A stretch of 64,000 nucleotides of DNA, from assembly GCA_029448655.1 (NCBI GenBank), contig JACCLO010000014.1, positions 620,001 to 684,000 on the forward strand, in the 5' to 3' direction. The notes under the pieces were generated by a model. That model ran no database searches, was not told where the DNA came from, and saw only the letters and a program-made list of their open reading frames with translations. The position numbers were made by a program, and so were the translations under genes. Below are positions 10,584 through 20,096 of the stretch, piece by piece (the stretch's first letter is position 1; each line of letters starts with the position of its first letter). The stretch is from Wolfiporia cocos (Eukaryota; Basidiomycota; Agaricomycetes; Polyporales; Phaeolaceae).

Positions 10584-12415
10584 TGTCACAGACTTACTGT
10601 CTGTGCGACCCCTGGGCTCAGGGGGAACCATACTCGACGTCAGTCGAGTCTACAAGGCACCGCGCCAGCGCTGAACGTAGAGGCACATGGGATGACACGC
10701 ACATTCCCTGACGTGCGTCGAGATAGCGGCGGTGGCTCACAGACAAGGACGCAGAGATGTGGGCCCCGGGCCAGCAAGTCACACAGCGTTAAGCAAGAAA
10801 GGGGCCAAGGCCCAATGACTAGAATCTCAAAGATGGGGCTGTAAGGCCACCATCTGTCGTAATATATACATGAGCGGTGGCAACGCTAGTACTACCCTAA
10901 AGAACAGGCCCGTGCGCTGTATCTAACAGGTCATGTGCTAGTGATGCTACATGTAACTACTGTGACCGTGATGTGTCCGTACCTGAGGCGCGCGCTACCC
11001 TACAGCGCTAACCGGACGGTCAGGTGATATACAGTAACTGGGCGCGACGTGAGAGTAGCATTAGCGTAGCGGTGCGGCGTACGCCTAGCGCCGCACATAC
11101 AACTAAGGCGAGGAGACGTACAGTGGCCCCCTGGGCACATCCGTGACATTACCCCCCCTCTCAAAAAGCGTCGTCCCTGACGTTCTATCTTGAAAACTAC
11201 GGCCCTCGCATCCCTGGTCATTTATTTAGTACGCGGCCCATTCTTACGTTGGAGGATGGGGAGCTGCCCGCGCAGGTGGTCCGTCCACCGGTGGAGGAGA
11301 GGAGTTGGGCGGGATCGGTATCGGTTCGGTATTCGTCCAAAAGGTTACAGGGTTATTTTTTAGATGGGGTCCCCTTCGTCCCCGTGTACCTCCGCTTGCC
11401 GCATGCCGCTTGTGTCGTTTTTGATAGTCGGTCGTGGTGTGCTGTTCTCTAACCTTCGGGACCGTCGGTGTGGGGTTGGAGACCCTTGCGGGTTCCTTCG
11501 CATACCCACTGATCAAGAGGTTCTTGGCTTGGCTCCTGCCGCCCAGGGGTATGGCCGCGCTGCGCTAGACCTCCACGCGCACGCGCATTATGGGTAATGG
11601 CGGCGGCGGGTCCTCAAACACGGCTTACGCTGGTTGACCCTGCTACCCTGTTGTTCATGGGGGGCGGACTTACTTTTTACTCCTCCTGGTCGCTTTGCCT
11701 GGTGTATCACTTTGTGGGGGCTCGTAAAGCTACGGACCACCGGTGCTTCTACCGATGGCTGCCCCGCCGTGATGCCATGGCGACCTAGGAGTGAAAAACC
11801 CTCGGCCCCAGCGCAAGCGCCGGAGGGGAGGTAAAACATCTTTGAGATTATGTCACAGACTTACTGTCTGTGCGACCCCTGGGCTCAGGGGGAACCATAC
11901 TCGACGTCAGTCGAGTCTACAAGGCACCGCGCCAGCGCTGAACGTAGAGGCACATGGGATGACACGCACATTCCCTGACGTGCGTCGAGATAGCGGCGGT
12001 GGCTCACAGACAAGGACGCAGAGATGTGGGCCCCGGGCCAGCAAGTCACACAGCGTTAAGCAAGAAAGGGGCCAAGGCCCAATGACTAGAATCTCAAAGA
12101 TGGGGCTGTAAGGCCACCATCTGTCGTAATATATACATGAGCGGTGGCAACGCTAGTACTACCCTAAAGAACAGGCCCGTGCGCTGTATCTAACAGGTCA
12201 TGTGCTAGTGATGCTACATGTAACTACTGTGACCGTGATGTGTCCGTACCTGAGGCGCGCGCTACCCTACAGCGCTAACCGGACGGTCAGGTGATATACA
12301 GTAACTGGGCGCGACGTGAGAGTAGCATTAGCGTAGCGGTGCGGCGTACGCCTAGCGCCGCACATACAACTAAGGCGAGGAGACGTACAGTGGCCCCCTG
12401 GGCACATCCGTGACA
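10584..12415 (-). mobile_element. non-autonomous LTR element (TRIM/LARD-like) in gypsy 1 gag
   Basis: Two 565-bp LTR-B copies (10584-11148 and 11851-12415) appear identical and flank 702 bp of internal DNA. The target duplication AGGAG is perfect (10579-10583, 12416-12420). On the minus strand the order is 5' LTR (right), primer site at 11849-11837, internal region, polypurine tract GAGAGGGGGGGTAA next to 11149, 3' LTR. The internal frames (11588-11839 and 11244-11516, minus) are Pro/Arg-rich and show no protease, reverse transcriptase or integrase motifs. The element must be moved by another element's enzymes. LTR identity makes it one of the youngest insertions in the window. Confidence 0.88.
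11837..11849 (-). promoter_or_regulatory. self-priming site of the non-autonomous element
   Basis: One nucleotide inside the right-hand LTR, the minus strand reads AATCTCAAAGATG. It is exactly complementary to CATCTTTGAGATT on the minus strand of that LTR (12102-12090). A TATATATT box on the minus strand (12135-12128) lies about 34 nt upstream of that segment. The layout is the same as in gypsy 1 and gypsy 3. Confidence 0.65.
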
Positions 12416-13687
12416 AGGAGGAAATGCCCCCCCTCCTGGAGGATTCGGAGGAGGAACTCCCGCGAACCCCGGAGGAGGAAACCCTGGAGGAGGAAACCCA
12501 GGGAACCCCGGAGGAAATCCAGGAAACCCGGGTGGAGGATACCCGGGAGGAGGAGGACCCCCGGGAGGCCCTCCACCACCGAATGCGCCGCAGCCTCAAC
12601 CTCCGGCGCCGAACCCGTACTATCGACCCCCGATGATAAAGATCAACCCCCCAGACGTATTCGACGGGGAACGATCCGACATGCAGAACTTCATAAACCA
12701 GTGCAATTCCTGGTTTACGATGTACGAAACGTCGTTCCAAAATGACGTTCAGAGAGTGATCTTTATCCTCTCTTATATCTCGAACAAGGGGAAAACGGGC
12801 CAATGGAAACAGAACTATCACCGGGTTTATACGAACCCCCTGACGAAACGATTCTTCCCGCCTAGTCTCGCACAATTTGATGCAGACTTTCAGAAGGCCT
12901 TCGGAGCCATCGAAGAGGTACAGAAGGCGCGGAAGAAAATCCTGGAAGTAGCCCAGGACAGAAAGGACATCGATGATTATATCACCGAATTCAACAACCT
13001 GGCCGGAAAGGCCCAGTACGATCGATACAGCGCAGACGGAAACGCGTTGCTCATAACCCTCTTCGAGAAAGGGTTACCCGAACACACGACCCGATACATC
13101 ATCGGTGTCCGGCCGCTGCCGGCGACCATTGACGAATGGCAGTCCGCTGCCTCGTACTATGAAAATACGTACAAGATATTCTTGAAATGGGATAAGCCGT
13201 TTATCAAGAAGAAGGCCTGGCAAACCTCGAACCAAAATAACGGACGCACCAGTGCTCCTCAGACGACCACGCCGAAAGATCCGAATGCGATGGATGTAGA
13301 TCGAATGACCACCCAGGAAAGGGACGATCACATCAAGAAGGGCAAGTGTTTCACCTGCCATCAGCCAGGGCATATGTCGCGAGATTGCCCGAAGAAGCCA
13401 AGGAAGCCAGCCCGCCCTAGGCGAACTACTCGAAAAACCGAAGAAGAAGAAACCGAGCAAGAAGCCCGCATCGAAGAAGTCTCCGAGGAAGAAACTGAAT
13501 ACATCACCGCTAACAGAGCGGTCACAGCAATTAGGGCTCTGAAAGCCAAGAACCCCGAGCTCCTAGCACGGCTCGTAGAAGAACAGGATTTTGCCTAGGA
13601 GGGAAGCCCACGGTCTTACCCTCCGAGAAAGCAGCACATGTAATTACCTCGTTCGAGAAGAATCGATCCCTCTTCATCCCGGTAATC

Positions 13688-16600
13688 ATGACGCTGGCAA
13701 AACCCGTGAAGTGCAATGCACTAATCGACTCAGGAGCAATGTCGAACCTGATCCACAGCAGAGTGGTAGAAAAATACAAGGTGCCCACGCAACCCTTGAA
13801 GAACCCGATCATCGTCAAAAATGTTGACGGAACAGAAAACAAGGATGGGCGAATAGACCAAGAAGCCACCATACTACTACGATATCCAAAGACCCAGAAA
13901 ACACGAAAAGTCCGATTCCTGGTAGGATCAATTGGAACAGAGAATATGATTCTAGGGTATGGATGGTTGAAAGACGAAAACCCCACAATCGACTGGAAGG
14001 ACCAAACAGTCGATGTACGATCAATACTAGGGGCAGAAGAAAAGAAACAGGAAGCCACAATCCGAATGGATACGGTGGAAATGGTAGTTGCCCCAGAAGG
14101 AAAAGTTCCAACAAGGGGGACCCAAGAAGCTGCAGGGTATGATCTCTACGCCGCAGAAGAAACCGAGATTCCCGCCGGAGGATGGAAACTCGTCTCCACA
14201 GGAGTAAAAATGAAGATCCCGAAGGGATCATATGGAAGGCTGGCCGGACGATCAGGCAACACCCTCAGACACGGGTTAGTAGTACAAGCCGGAATCATAG
14301 ACTCGGACTACCGAGGAAACGTCGGAGCCATCGTCTTCAACTACTCAGACAAAGCACATAGAATTATCCCAGGCATGCGAATAGCCCAGATAATCTTCGA
14401 ACGACACCTCACCCCCGACATCTTAGAGGTCGAAGACCTAGATGAAACAGAACGAGGGGAAAAAGGGTTCGGATCCACGGACCAGCCAGAAGAAACAGCG
14501 CAGCGGCTCTATACTCCTGAGGAGTACGAAGCGATCCGACGCTTCGCAAAAAGTAACCCTAGGATCATAGGAAAGAAAGGGGAGACGCGGAAGAAGTTCC
14601 GAACAAAGATACAAATCATCAAGGCTGTCAGGAAAGCGCTGACAAAATCCCAGGAATTCGCACAGAAAACCCCCGAACCAGAACGAACGATTGAGGAGAT
14701 GGTCCCGAAACACCTACTGGACTTCGCCAAGGTGTTCAGTAAGGAGTCCGCAGCGGCGTTCCCCCCGTCGAGACCATGGGACCACGCAATCGAATTAAAA
14801 CCCGATTTCGTGCCGAAAGACTGCAAAGTCTATGCACTCTCGCCCAAAGAGCAACAGGCACTGGACGAATTCCTAAAAGAAAACTTGGCCAAGGGATTCA
14901 TAGTCCCTTCGAAATCCCCGATGGCGTCACCATTCTTTTTCGTCCCAAAGAAGGACAGCGGCCTACGACCCTGTCAAGATTATCGATATCTGAACGAAGG
15001 GACGATAAAGAACGTCTATCCCTTGCCACTGATCTCAGAACTCCTGGAAAAGCTAAAAGGAGCAAAGATCTTCACAAAAATGGACCTTAGAGCGGGATAC
15101 AACAACGTGCGAATCAAAAAAGGAGACGAATGGAAAGCGGCCTTCAAAACAAACCGAGGGTTGTACGAGCCCACGGTTATGTTGTTCGGATTGTGCAATG
15201 CACCCGGGACCTTCCAAGCAATGATGAACGAAATCCTGAAAGAAGAAATCCTCGAAGGATGGGTGCTTGTTTATATGGACGACATCCTCATTTTCTCAGA
15301 AGACGAGAAAGTACACAAGGAACGGGAACGGCGGATCCTTCAGAGATTGGTGGATAACCATCTCTTTGTGAAACCCGAGAAATGCGCTTTCGGTGTCGAC
15401 AGAGTCGAATTTCTGGGACTAGTCATCACCCCGGGAAATATCCAGATGGACCCAGCGAAACTCAATGGGATTAAGGAGTGGCCGACTCCCCGAAATCTCA
15501 AAGAAGTCAGATCCTTCCTAGGATTTGCGAACTTTTATCGGAAATTTATCGATCACTACTCTACGCACGCCCGACCCCTGGTAGACCTCACAAAAACGGT
15601 CACAGGGACAGGGTTCCAATGGACGGAGAAAGAACAGAAAGCATTCGAGTTCATGAAGAAAACATTCACGACGGCGCCCGCACTGGGAACACCCGACAAG
15701 GAGAAACCGTTCATCCTCGAAACAGACGCATCTCAGTTCGCCACAGGAGCAGTACTGAAACAGACAGATGAAACAGGGCGCGAACGGCCGGTGGGATATC
15801 TCTCACAATCCCTGACATCAGCAGAGCGGAACTACGAAATCTACGATCGTGAACTACTCGGAATAGTCCGAGCATTAGAAGAATGGCGACACCTATTAGA
15901 AGGAGCACCGCATCGGATCTTGATCCGAAGCGATCATCAGAACCTGACGTACTGGAGAAGCGCACAGCGCCTAAATCGGCGACAAGCGAGATGGCATCTA
16001 TTCCTTTTGCAATTCGACCTGAAATTGCAGCACGTCCCCGGAAGGAAACTAGTCATGGCCGACACACTTTCCAGGTTGTACCACCTGGACGAAAGCAACA
16101 AAGACAACGAGGAAATCACCATGATTCCAGACGAACTTGTCGTCCACGCAATCCAGATCCCGATCATTGATCGAATCAAGAACGCCAACGATCGAGATGA
16201 ATCTGCGGAACAGGCGATCCGCACTCTAGGGGGCACAGGCGAATTCCCCGCAAGAACCACCGCAGATGAATGGCAACAAACGGATGAGATACTGCTCTAC
16301 AGGGGCAGGATGTACGTGCCAAGGGACGAGGGCCTTCGACGGGACATCATCTCAAAATACCACGACACGATCCCGGCCGGACACCCTGGGATCTGGGGTA
16401 CAACAGTACAGGTTAAGACCCATTTTTGGTGGCCCGACATGGGAACAATGATAGCGGAATACGTCCGGGGCTGTGCAATCTGTCAACAGATGAAACCTGA
16501 TAGGAATCCGCTGAAACCCCCTTTGCAGTCAATACCGACACGGGAAGACGCCCTCCCCTTCTCACAGTGCTCGGTCGATTTTGTCACCGACCTGCCAAGA

Positions 16601-18739
16601 GTCGGAAAGTATGACTCCATGATGGTGATTGTCGACCATGGCCTATCCAAGGCCATCTCTCTCACCCCATGCGACAAAACGATCACGAGCGAAGGGGCCG
16701 CAGAAATATTTCACCAAAAAATCTACTCGCTATATGGCATCCCCCGAAAAATCATTTCAGACAGAGGGCCGCAGTTTGCATCAAAGCTTTTCAAGGAATT
16801 ATGCAAGCTGCAGGGAACAGAATCAGCAATGAGTACGGCGTACCATCCACAGACCGACGGACAGACAGAAAGAATGAATCAACAGATCGAAGTGTACCTT
16901 CGCATCTATTGCATGAACGACCCATTCCAATGGGTACAACGACTGCCGGACGTCGAATTTGCGCACAACACCAGACGAACCGAAAACCAGCCAGCGCCAC
17001 TCGAAATAATCCTAGGATACGTCCCGAGAGGATTCCCAGATTATGACCGAGTAGGGAACGTCCCGGCCGCTGTCGACAGGATCAAGAAGATCAAAGAGGC
17101 GCGAAAGATGGCATTCATCGCGCATGAATTAGCCCAGAAAAGAATGGCAGGGAGGTTCCTCAGAGAACTGCCGAAGCTTGAGAAAGGGGATAAGGTCTGG
17201 CTCGACGCAAAGAACCTAACAATCCCCTACGAATCTAACAAGCTGGCACCAAAAAGAGAAGGACCCTTCACTATCACAGAAAAGATGGGACCCACGACAT
17301 ACCGGCTGCAGTTACCAACGAGCTGGAAAATTCATCCGGTATTCCACGCCGCCTTACTAAAACCATTCAAAGAGACAAGGGTGCACGGACCCAATTACTT
17401 ACGGCCGCCACCTGATATCATCAAGGGACAGGAAGAATACGAGGTCGAAGCCATCTTGGCTGATAGATGGAAAGGAAAGAAGCATCAATACTTCGTCAAA
17501 TGGAAAGGCTATGCCACGGCCGACAACTCATGGGAAGATGAGGCGAACTTGGAGCACTCCAAGGAACTGATAAAAGACTACCACAGGACGAGAGTCAGGA
17601 CAACCCCGACACTCGAAAATAGGACAGTAATAGTATGTCGACGACTCGCCACCAGCATCCCCGCCGTACCGCGACCCCCGGCGATGCAGATCGTCGAGAA
17701 GGCCGACCGCGAGGTACGCCACCAAGAAGGTACTCCCCCCAGCATCTACAGATTAGACACGCCCTCCTCTGGTACAGGGCCGAGGGACCTTTTGCTGGCC
17801 GAGCCGATGGCTGGTTGGCCCTCTTTGACATCGCGCAGGACCTCACCCACGTTTACAGCTCGTACCAGAACATCACCGAGGACCTCGTCCGAATGGAGGG
17901 GCAGATCAGAGCGCAGAGAGAGGGACTCGAGCTACTCACCGACAGACTTATCGACCGATTGGCCGCCACTACAACGGCCCGACTACGACACGCGCTCAAC
18001 GACTTCGAGGATCGCGAGCACGTTACTCCCAGTCGACCCGAATACACACCACGACCCGCCTGCTTTTTCACCCCCGACGAACGACGCCGAGTTGCAAGGC
18101 CGTTTGATTTTATGGAGGGCGATAGAGTATTACTTCCTCTGCCTACCGAGACTCAGAGGGCCCGCCGAACAGGAGCTAGAAACCCGACGCCACGTATTTC
18201 TGGTATGGGAGGCAACGGGAGACGTGAACCACCTGCACGCCCGACGAGCCCTAGGGCTACCCCAGCGCGACAGCGAAGAGCGAATAGCACGCCGCCTATT
18301 CGACGATCTCCGTCGGTGCAGAGCATTACCCGCGAAGAGTTTGAGCGAGGTGCGAGGGAGCACGAACAAGACACCGCCTCCCTACCCACATGGGCTGCAC
18401 GGAACCTCCACCGAGCCGCACACCACTGGAGGTACCAACATAACGAATACCTCCGCGATATCCCTTCCCTACGGGTACCAGCGAGGCCCTCACCTGAGCA
18501 GCCGTGTCGACAATGTGGCTCCGCCAGCCACTGGATCCTCGACTGTCCCGACTATATTTGCAGAACTTGTGGGCTCAATCAACCAGGTCATCGACAGAAT
18601 GAATGCCGCCAACACTTCGTATGGCGAACTCCTACGACCCCGTCCCTCAGCGGGAACGGCGACATCTACAATGAACAGGACGCCGAGGCACTCTGAAGAG
18701 GGGAACTTGGGAAATTCGTCGAGGCCGACGAATGCCTAG
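13688..18739 (+). CDS. gypsy 1 pol: protease-dUTPase-RT-RNase H-integrase-chromodomain
   Basis: An uninterrupted 1683-codon frame; the same frame is open upstream to before 13562 and overlaps the end of gag. Residues count from the ATG at 13688. Retropepsin DSG at about 14-16. A dUTPase at about 135-260 has all five motifs: [49 protein letters not shown]. The reverse transcriptase has QDYRYLN, LFGLCNAPGTFQ and YMDD (about 15,272). RNase H has the ETDAS start and an HVPGRK...ADTLSR end. The integrase has an H-H-C-C finger (GHPG...CAICQ), then Asp in SVDFVTDLP, Asp in SDRGPQF and Glu in QTERMNQQIE. GPFTI...HPVFH module. Chromodomain AILADRWKGKKHQYFVKWKGY near 17450-17580. A tail of about 380 residues follows with no known domain and overlaps another ORF. 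Confidence 0.95.
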   Translation: MTLAKPVKCNALIDSGAMSNLIHSRVVEKYKVPTQPLKNPIIVKNVDGTENKDGRIDQEATILLRYPKTQKTRKVRFLVGSIGTENMILGYGWLKDENPTIDWKDQTVDVRSILGAEEKKQEATIRMDTVEMVVAPEGKVPTRGTQEAAGYDLYAAEETEIPAGGWKLVSTGVKMKIPKGSYGRLAGRSGNTLRHGLVVQAGIIDSDYRGNVGAIVFNYSDKAHRIIPGMRIAQIIFERHLTPDILEVEDLDETERGEKGFGSTDQPEETAQRLYTPEEYEAIRRFAKSNPRIIGKKGETRKKFRTKIQIIKAVRKALTKSQEFAQKTPEPERTIEEMVPKHLLDFAKVFSKESAAAFPPSRPWDHAIELKPDFVPKDCKVYALSPKEQQALDEFLKENLAKGFIVPSKSPMASPFFFVPKKDSGLRPCQDYRYLNEGTIKNVYPLPLISELLEKLKGAKIFTKMDLRAGYNNVRIKKGDEWKAAFKTNRGLYEPTVMLFGLCNAPGTFQAMMNEILKEEILEGWVLVYMDDILIFSEDEKVHKERERRILQRLVDNHLFVKPEKCAFGVDRVEFLGLVITPGNIQMDPAKLNGIKEWPTPRNLKEVRSFLGFANFYRKFIDHYSTHARPLVDLTKTVTGTGFQWTEKEQKAFEFMKKTFTTAPALGTPDKEKPFILETDASQFATGAVLKQTDETGRERPVGYLSQSLTSAERNYEIYDRELLGIVRALEEWRHLLEGAPHRILIRSDHQNLTYWRSAQRLNRRQARWHLFLLQFDLKLQHVPGRKLVMADTLSRLYHLDESNKDNEEITMIPDELVVHAIQIPIIDRIKNANDRDESAEQAIRTLGGTGEFPARTTADEWQQTDEILLYRGRMYVPRDEGLRRDIISKYHDTIPAGHPGIWGTTVQVKTHFWWPDMGTMIAEYVRGCAICQQMKPDRNPLKPPLQSIPTREDALPFSQCSVDFVTDLPRVGKYDSMMVIVDHGLSKAISLTPCDKTITSEGAAEIFHQKIYSLYGIPRKIISDRGPQFASKLFKELCKLQGTESAMSTAYHPQTDGQTERMNQQIEVYLRIYCMNDPFQWVQRLPDVEFAHNTRRTENQPAPLEIILGYVPRGFPDYDRVGNVPAAVDRIKKIKEARKMAFIAHELAQKRMAGRFLRELPKLEKGDKVWLDAKNLTIPYESNKLAPKREGPFTITEKMGPTTYRLQLPTSWKIHPVFHAALLKPFKETRVHGPNYLRPPPDIIKGQEEYEVEAILADRWKGKKHQYFVKWKGYATADNSWEDEANLEHSKELIKDYHRTRVRTTPTLENRTVIVCRRLATSIPAVPRPPAMQIVEKADREVRHQEGTPPSIYRLDTPSSGTGPRDLLLAEPMAGWPSLTSRRTSPTFTARTRTSPRTSSEWRGRSERRERDSSYSPTDLSTDWPPLQRPDYDTRSTTSRIASTLLPVDPNTHHDPPAFSPPTNDAELQGRLILWRAIEYYFLCLPRLRGPAEQELETRRHVFLVWEATGDVNHLHARRALGLPQRDSEERIARRLFDDLRRCRALPAKSLSEVRGSTNKTPPPYPHGLHGTSTEPHTTGGTNITNTSAISLPYGYQRGPHLSSRVDNVAPPATGSSTVPTIFAELVGSINQVIDRMNAANTSYGELLRPRPSAGTATSTMNRTPRHSEEGNLGNSSRPTNA
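17635..18696 (+). CDS. gypsy 1 ORF3: zinc-knuckle protein overlapping the pol tail
   Basis: A 353-codon ATG-initiated frame, -1 relative to pol, lying wholly inside the C-terminal extension of pol. It begins MSTTRHQHPRRTATPGDADR. A probable coiled-coil/helical stretch follows (EDLVRMEGQIRAQREGLELL and onward), then an Arg/Pro-rich linker and two adjacent zinc knuckles at about 18,504-18,606: CRQCGSASHWILDC (CX2CX4HX4C) and CRTCGLNQPGHRQNEC (CX2CX6HX4C). The two knuckles are unlikely by chance and argue that this frame is translated, by internal initiation, frameshift or a spliced mRNA. It resembles a second small gag/nucleocapsid. The pol frame here also looks protein-like, so both may be used. 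I cannot name a homologue. Confidence 0.65.
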   Translation: MSTTRHQHPRRTATPGDADRREGRPRGTPPRRYSPQHLQIRHALLWYRAEGPFAGRADGWLALFDIAQDLTHVYSSYQNITEDLVRMEGQIRAQREGLELLTDRLIDRLAATTTARLRHALNDFEDREHVTPSRPEYTPRPACFFTPDERRRVARPFDFMEGDRVLLPLPTETQRARRTGARNPTPRISGMGGNGRREPPARPTSPRATPARQRRANSTPPIRRSPSVQSITREEFERGAREHEQDTASLPTWAARNLHRAAHHWRYQHNEYLRDIPSLRVPARPSPEQPCRQCGSASHWILDCPDYICRTCGLNQPGHRQNECRQHFVWRTPTTPSLSGNGDIYNEQDAEAL

Positions 18740-18750
18740 GGAGGGGCTGA
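18737..18750 (+). promoter_or_regulatory. polypurine tract of gypsy 1
   Basis: AGGGAGGGGCTGA immediately precedes the 3' LTR TGTTACG at 18751, and the pol stop (TAG, 18737-18739) overlaps its start. This is the expected primer site for plus-strand DNA synthesis. Confidence 0.75.
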
Positions 18751-19458
18751 TGTTACGATTATTTTGATTTTTCGAATATCTGCAGAACTCACCACCGGTC
18801 GAATACGATACAGGGACTCGTTGCGCAACCAACTCCCCTGGCTACTCGTGACTCTACTGGGTGCATCCCCAGTTGTACTAGTCTATAGGGCGCGTTTCAT
18901 CGCTGGCAGATCCAACTCTACCACCGTTTCATGTTCATCGTTTATTAGCTGATAGATGGCGTTCAACCGCCATCATTCCTATCTATCGTCTCGGATATAT
19001 CATTACATACTTATCAAACGTTTGGTACTATAGCGTAGATAGTAGCGGTGACATCTGGGACAGGCTTGACCCCTGAAAGCTAACGTAGTATATAAACTCG
19101 TGTACTTACTGTCGAGGCTCTTTAGCTCGACCTTGTTGTACAAACAAGAAGTCTTATACTCGTTCTCAAACGTAGGAAACTACGCTCAGTATTTTTCACT
19201 CGAGCAATCGAACGACTAAGTCCTCGAAGTGCACACCGACTTCTCGGACTTAGGCGAGTCTTATATTCTATTCGACTCGCACTTGAACAGATTATATCCT
19301 CTAACGCGTATTGGATATTAACCGATCTCCTAAGGACTTCACTTAGGACCCGAAGGCATCTAACGAGTATTTGCCTTGCACACGGCTGCGTGCCTACGTG
19401 CAGAAGAACGATTTATATTCGCGACTCGAATATACGAACGGGTATTCAACCCGTAACA
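18751..19458 (+). repeat. 3' LTR of gypsy 1 (LTR-A)
   Basis: 708 bp, collinear with 9157-9864. I noticed only a handful of differences (for example AACTCTACC for AACTCTGCC near 18915, and ATTCAACCC for ATTCGACCC near 19446). It is followed by TTAGG, the first bases of the interrupted LTR of gypsy 2. Confidence 0.95.
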
Positions 19459-20096
19459 TTAGGCGCGCTGCCGTGTGCAAGGCAAATACTCGTTAGATGC
19501 CTTCAAGGCCTAGGTGAAGTCCTTAGGAGATCGTGTAATATCCAATATGCGTTAGAGGATATAATTTGTTCAAGTGCAAGTCAAATAGAATATAAGACTC
19601 GCCTAAGTCCGAGAAGTCACTGTGCACTTCGAGGACTTAGTCGTTTGGTTGCTCAGGAGAGAAATACTGAGCGTAGTTTCCTACGTTTGAGAACGAGTAT
19701 AAGACTTCTTGTTTGTACAACAAGGTCGAGCTAAAGAGCCTCGACAATAAGTACATGAGCTTTTATACTACGCTAGGTTTTAGGGGTCGAGTCTATTACA
19801 GATGTCACCGGTACTATCTACGCTATAGTACCAAACGTTTGATAAGTCATATATCTGAGACGATAGATAGCAATGATGGCGGTTTACCGCCATCTATCAG
19901 CTAGTGAATGATAAACATGGAACGAGGACAGAGTTGGATCTGTCAGAGTTGAAACACGCCCTATCTGCTAGTACATCTGGGGTTAGCCCAGTAGAATCAC
20001 GAATAGCCAGGGGGTTGGTTGTGCAACAAGTCCCTGTACCGTATCCGCCCGGTGGTGAGTTCTGTCGATATTCGAAAAGTCAAAATAACCGTAACA

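Larger units (their letters stand above)
9911..13598 (+). pseudogene. gag of gypsy 1, split by an LTR element
   Basis: Two halves, 9911-10583 and 12421-13598, join in frame across the AGGAG duplication of the inserted element, giving 616 codons. The N-terminal domain starts MIFGPEFPARLIELLPED. A long Gly/Pro/Asn-rich low-complexity stretch (GGGNPGG-type repeats) covers 12423-12630. The capsid-like retrotransposon gag domain follows (INPPDVFDGERS, WKQNYHRVY, CX helices), then one CCHC knuckle CFTCHQPGHMSRDC at 13347-13388 and an acidic tail. Pol lies in the -1 frame and its open frame overlaps the gag stop at 13596, so a frameshift or internal start is needed. As it stands, the insertion would end gag inside the nested LTR. 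Confidence 0.85.
9157..19458 (+). mobile_element. gypsy 1: Ty3/gypsy chromovirus with dUTPase, apparently full length
   Basis: A 10.3-kb element between two 708-bp LTRs (9157-9864 and 18751-19458) that look almost identical by eye, which suggests recent insertion. Order: LTR, self-primer site, gag, pol (protease, dUTPase, reverse transcriptase, RNase H, integrase, GPY/F-like module, chromodomain, long tail), a second overlapping ORF, polypurine tract, LTR. The only visible break is a short LTR element inserted in gag (10584-12415). The flanks are GCGCG and TTAGG; the mismatch is explained by the inversion next door. The true target is the LTR of gypsy 2 (TTAGG at 19459). Confidence 0.92.

Noticed and set aside
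12267..12875. A 202-codon minus-strand frame rich in Arg/Ser/Gly
   Set aside because: It is the antisense of the Gly/Pro-rich repeat of gag plus LTR sequence; low complexity only.
13560..13600. A classical slippery heptamer for -1 frameshifting at the gag/pol junction of gypsy 1
   Set aside because: The overlap and the -1 relation are real, but no X XXY YYZ heptamer in the gag frame was found, so the mechanism is left open.
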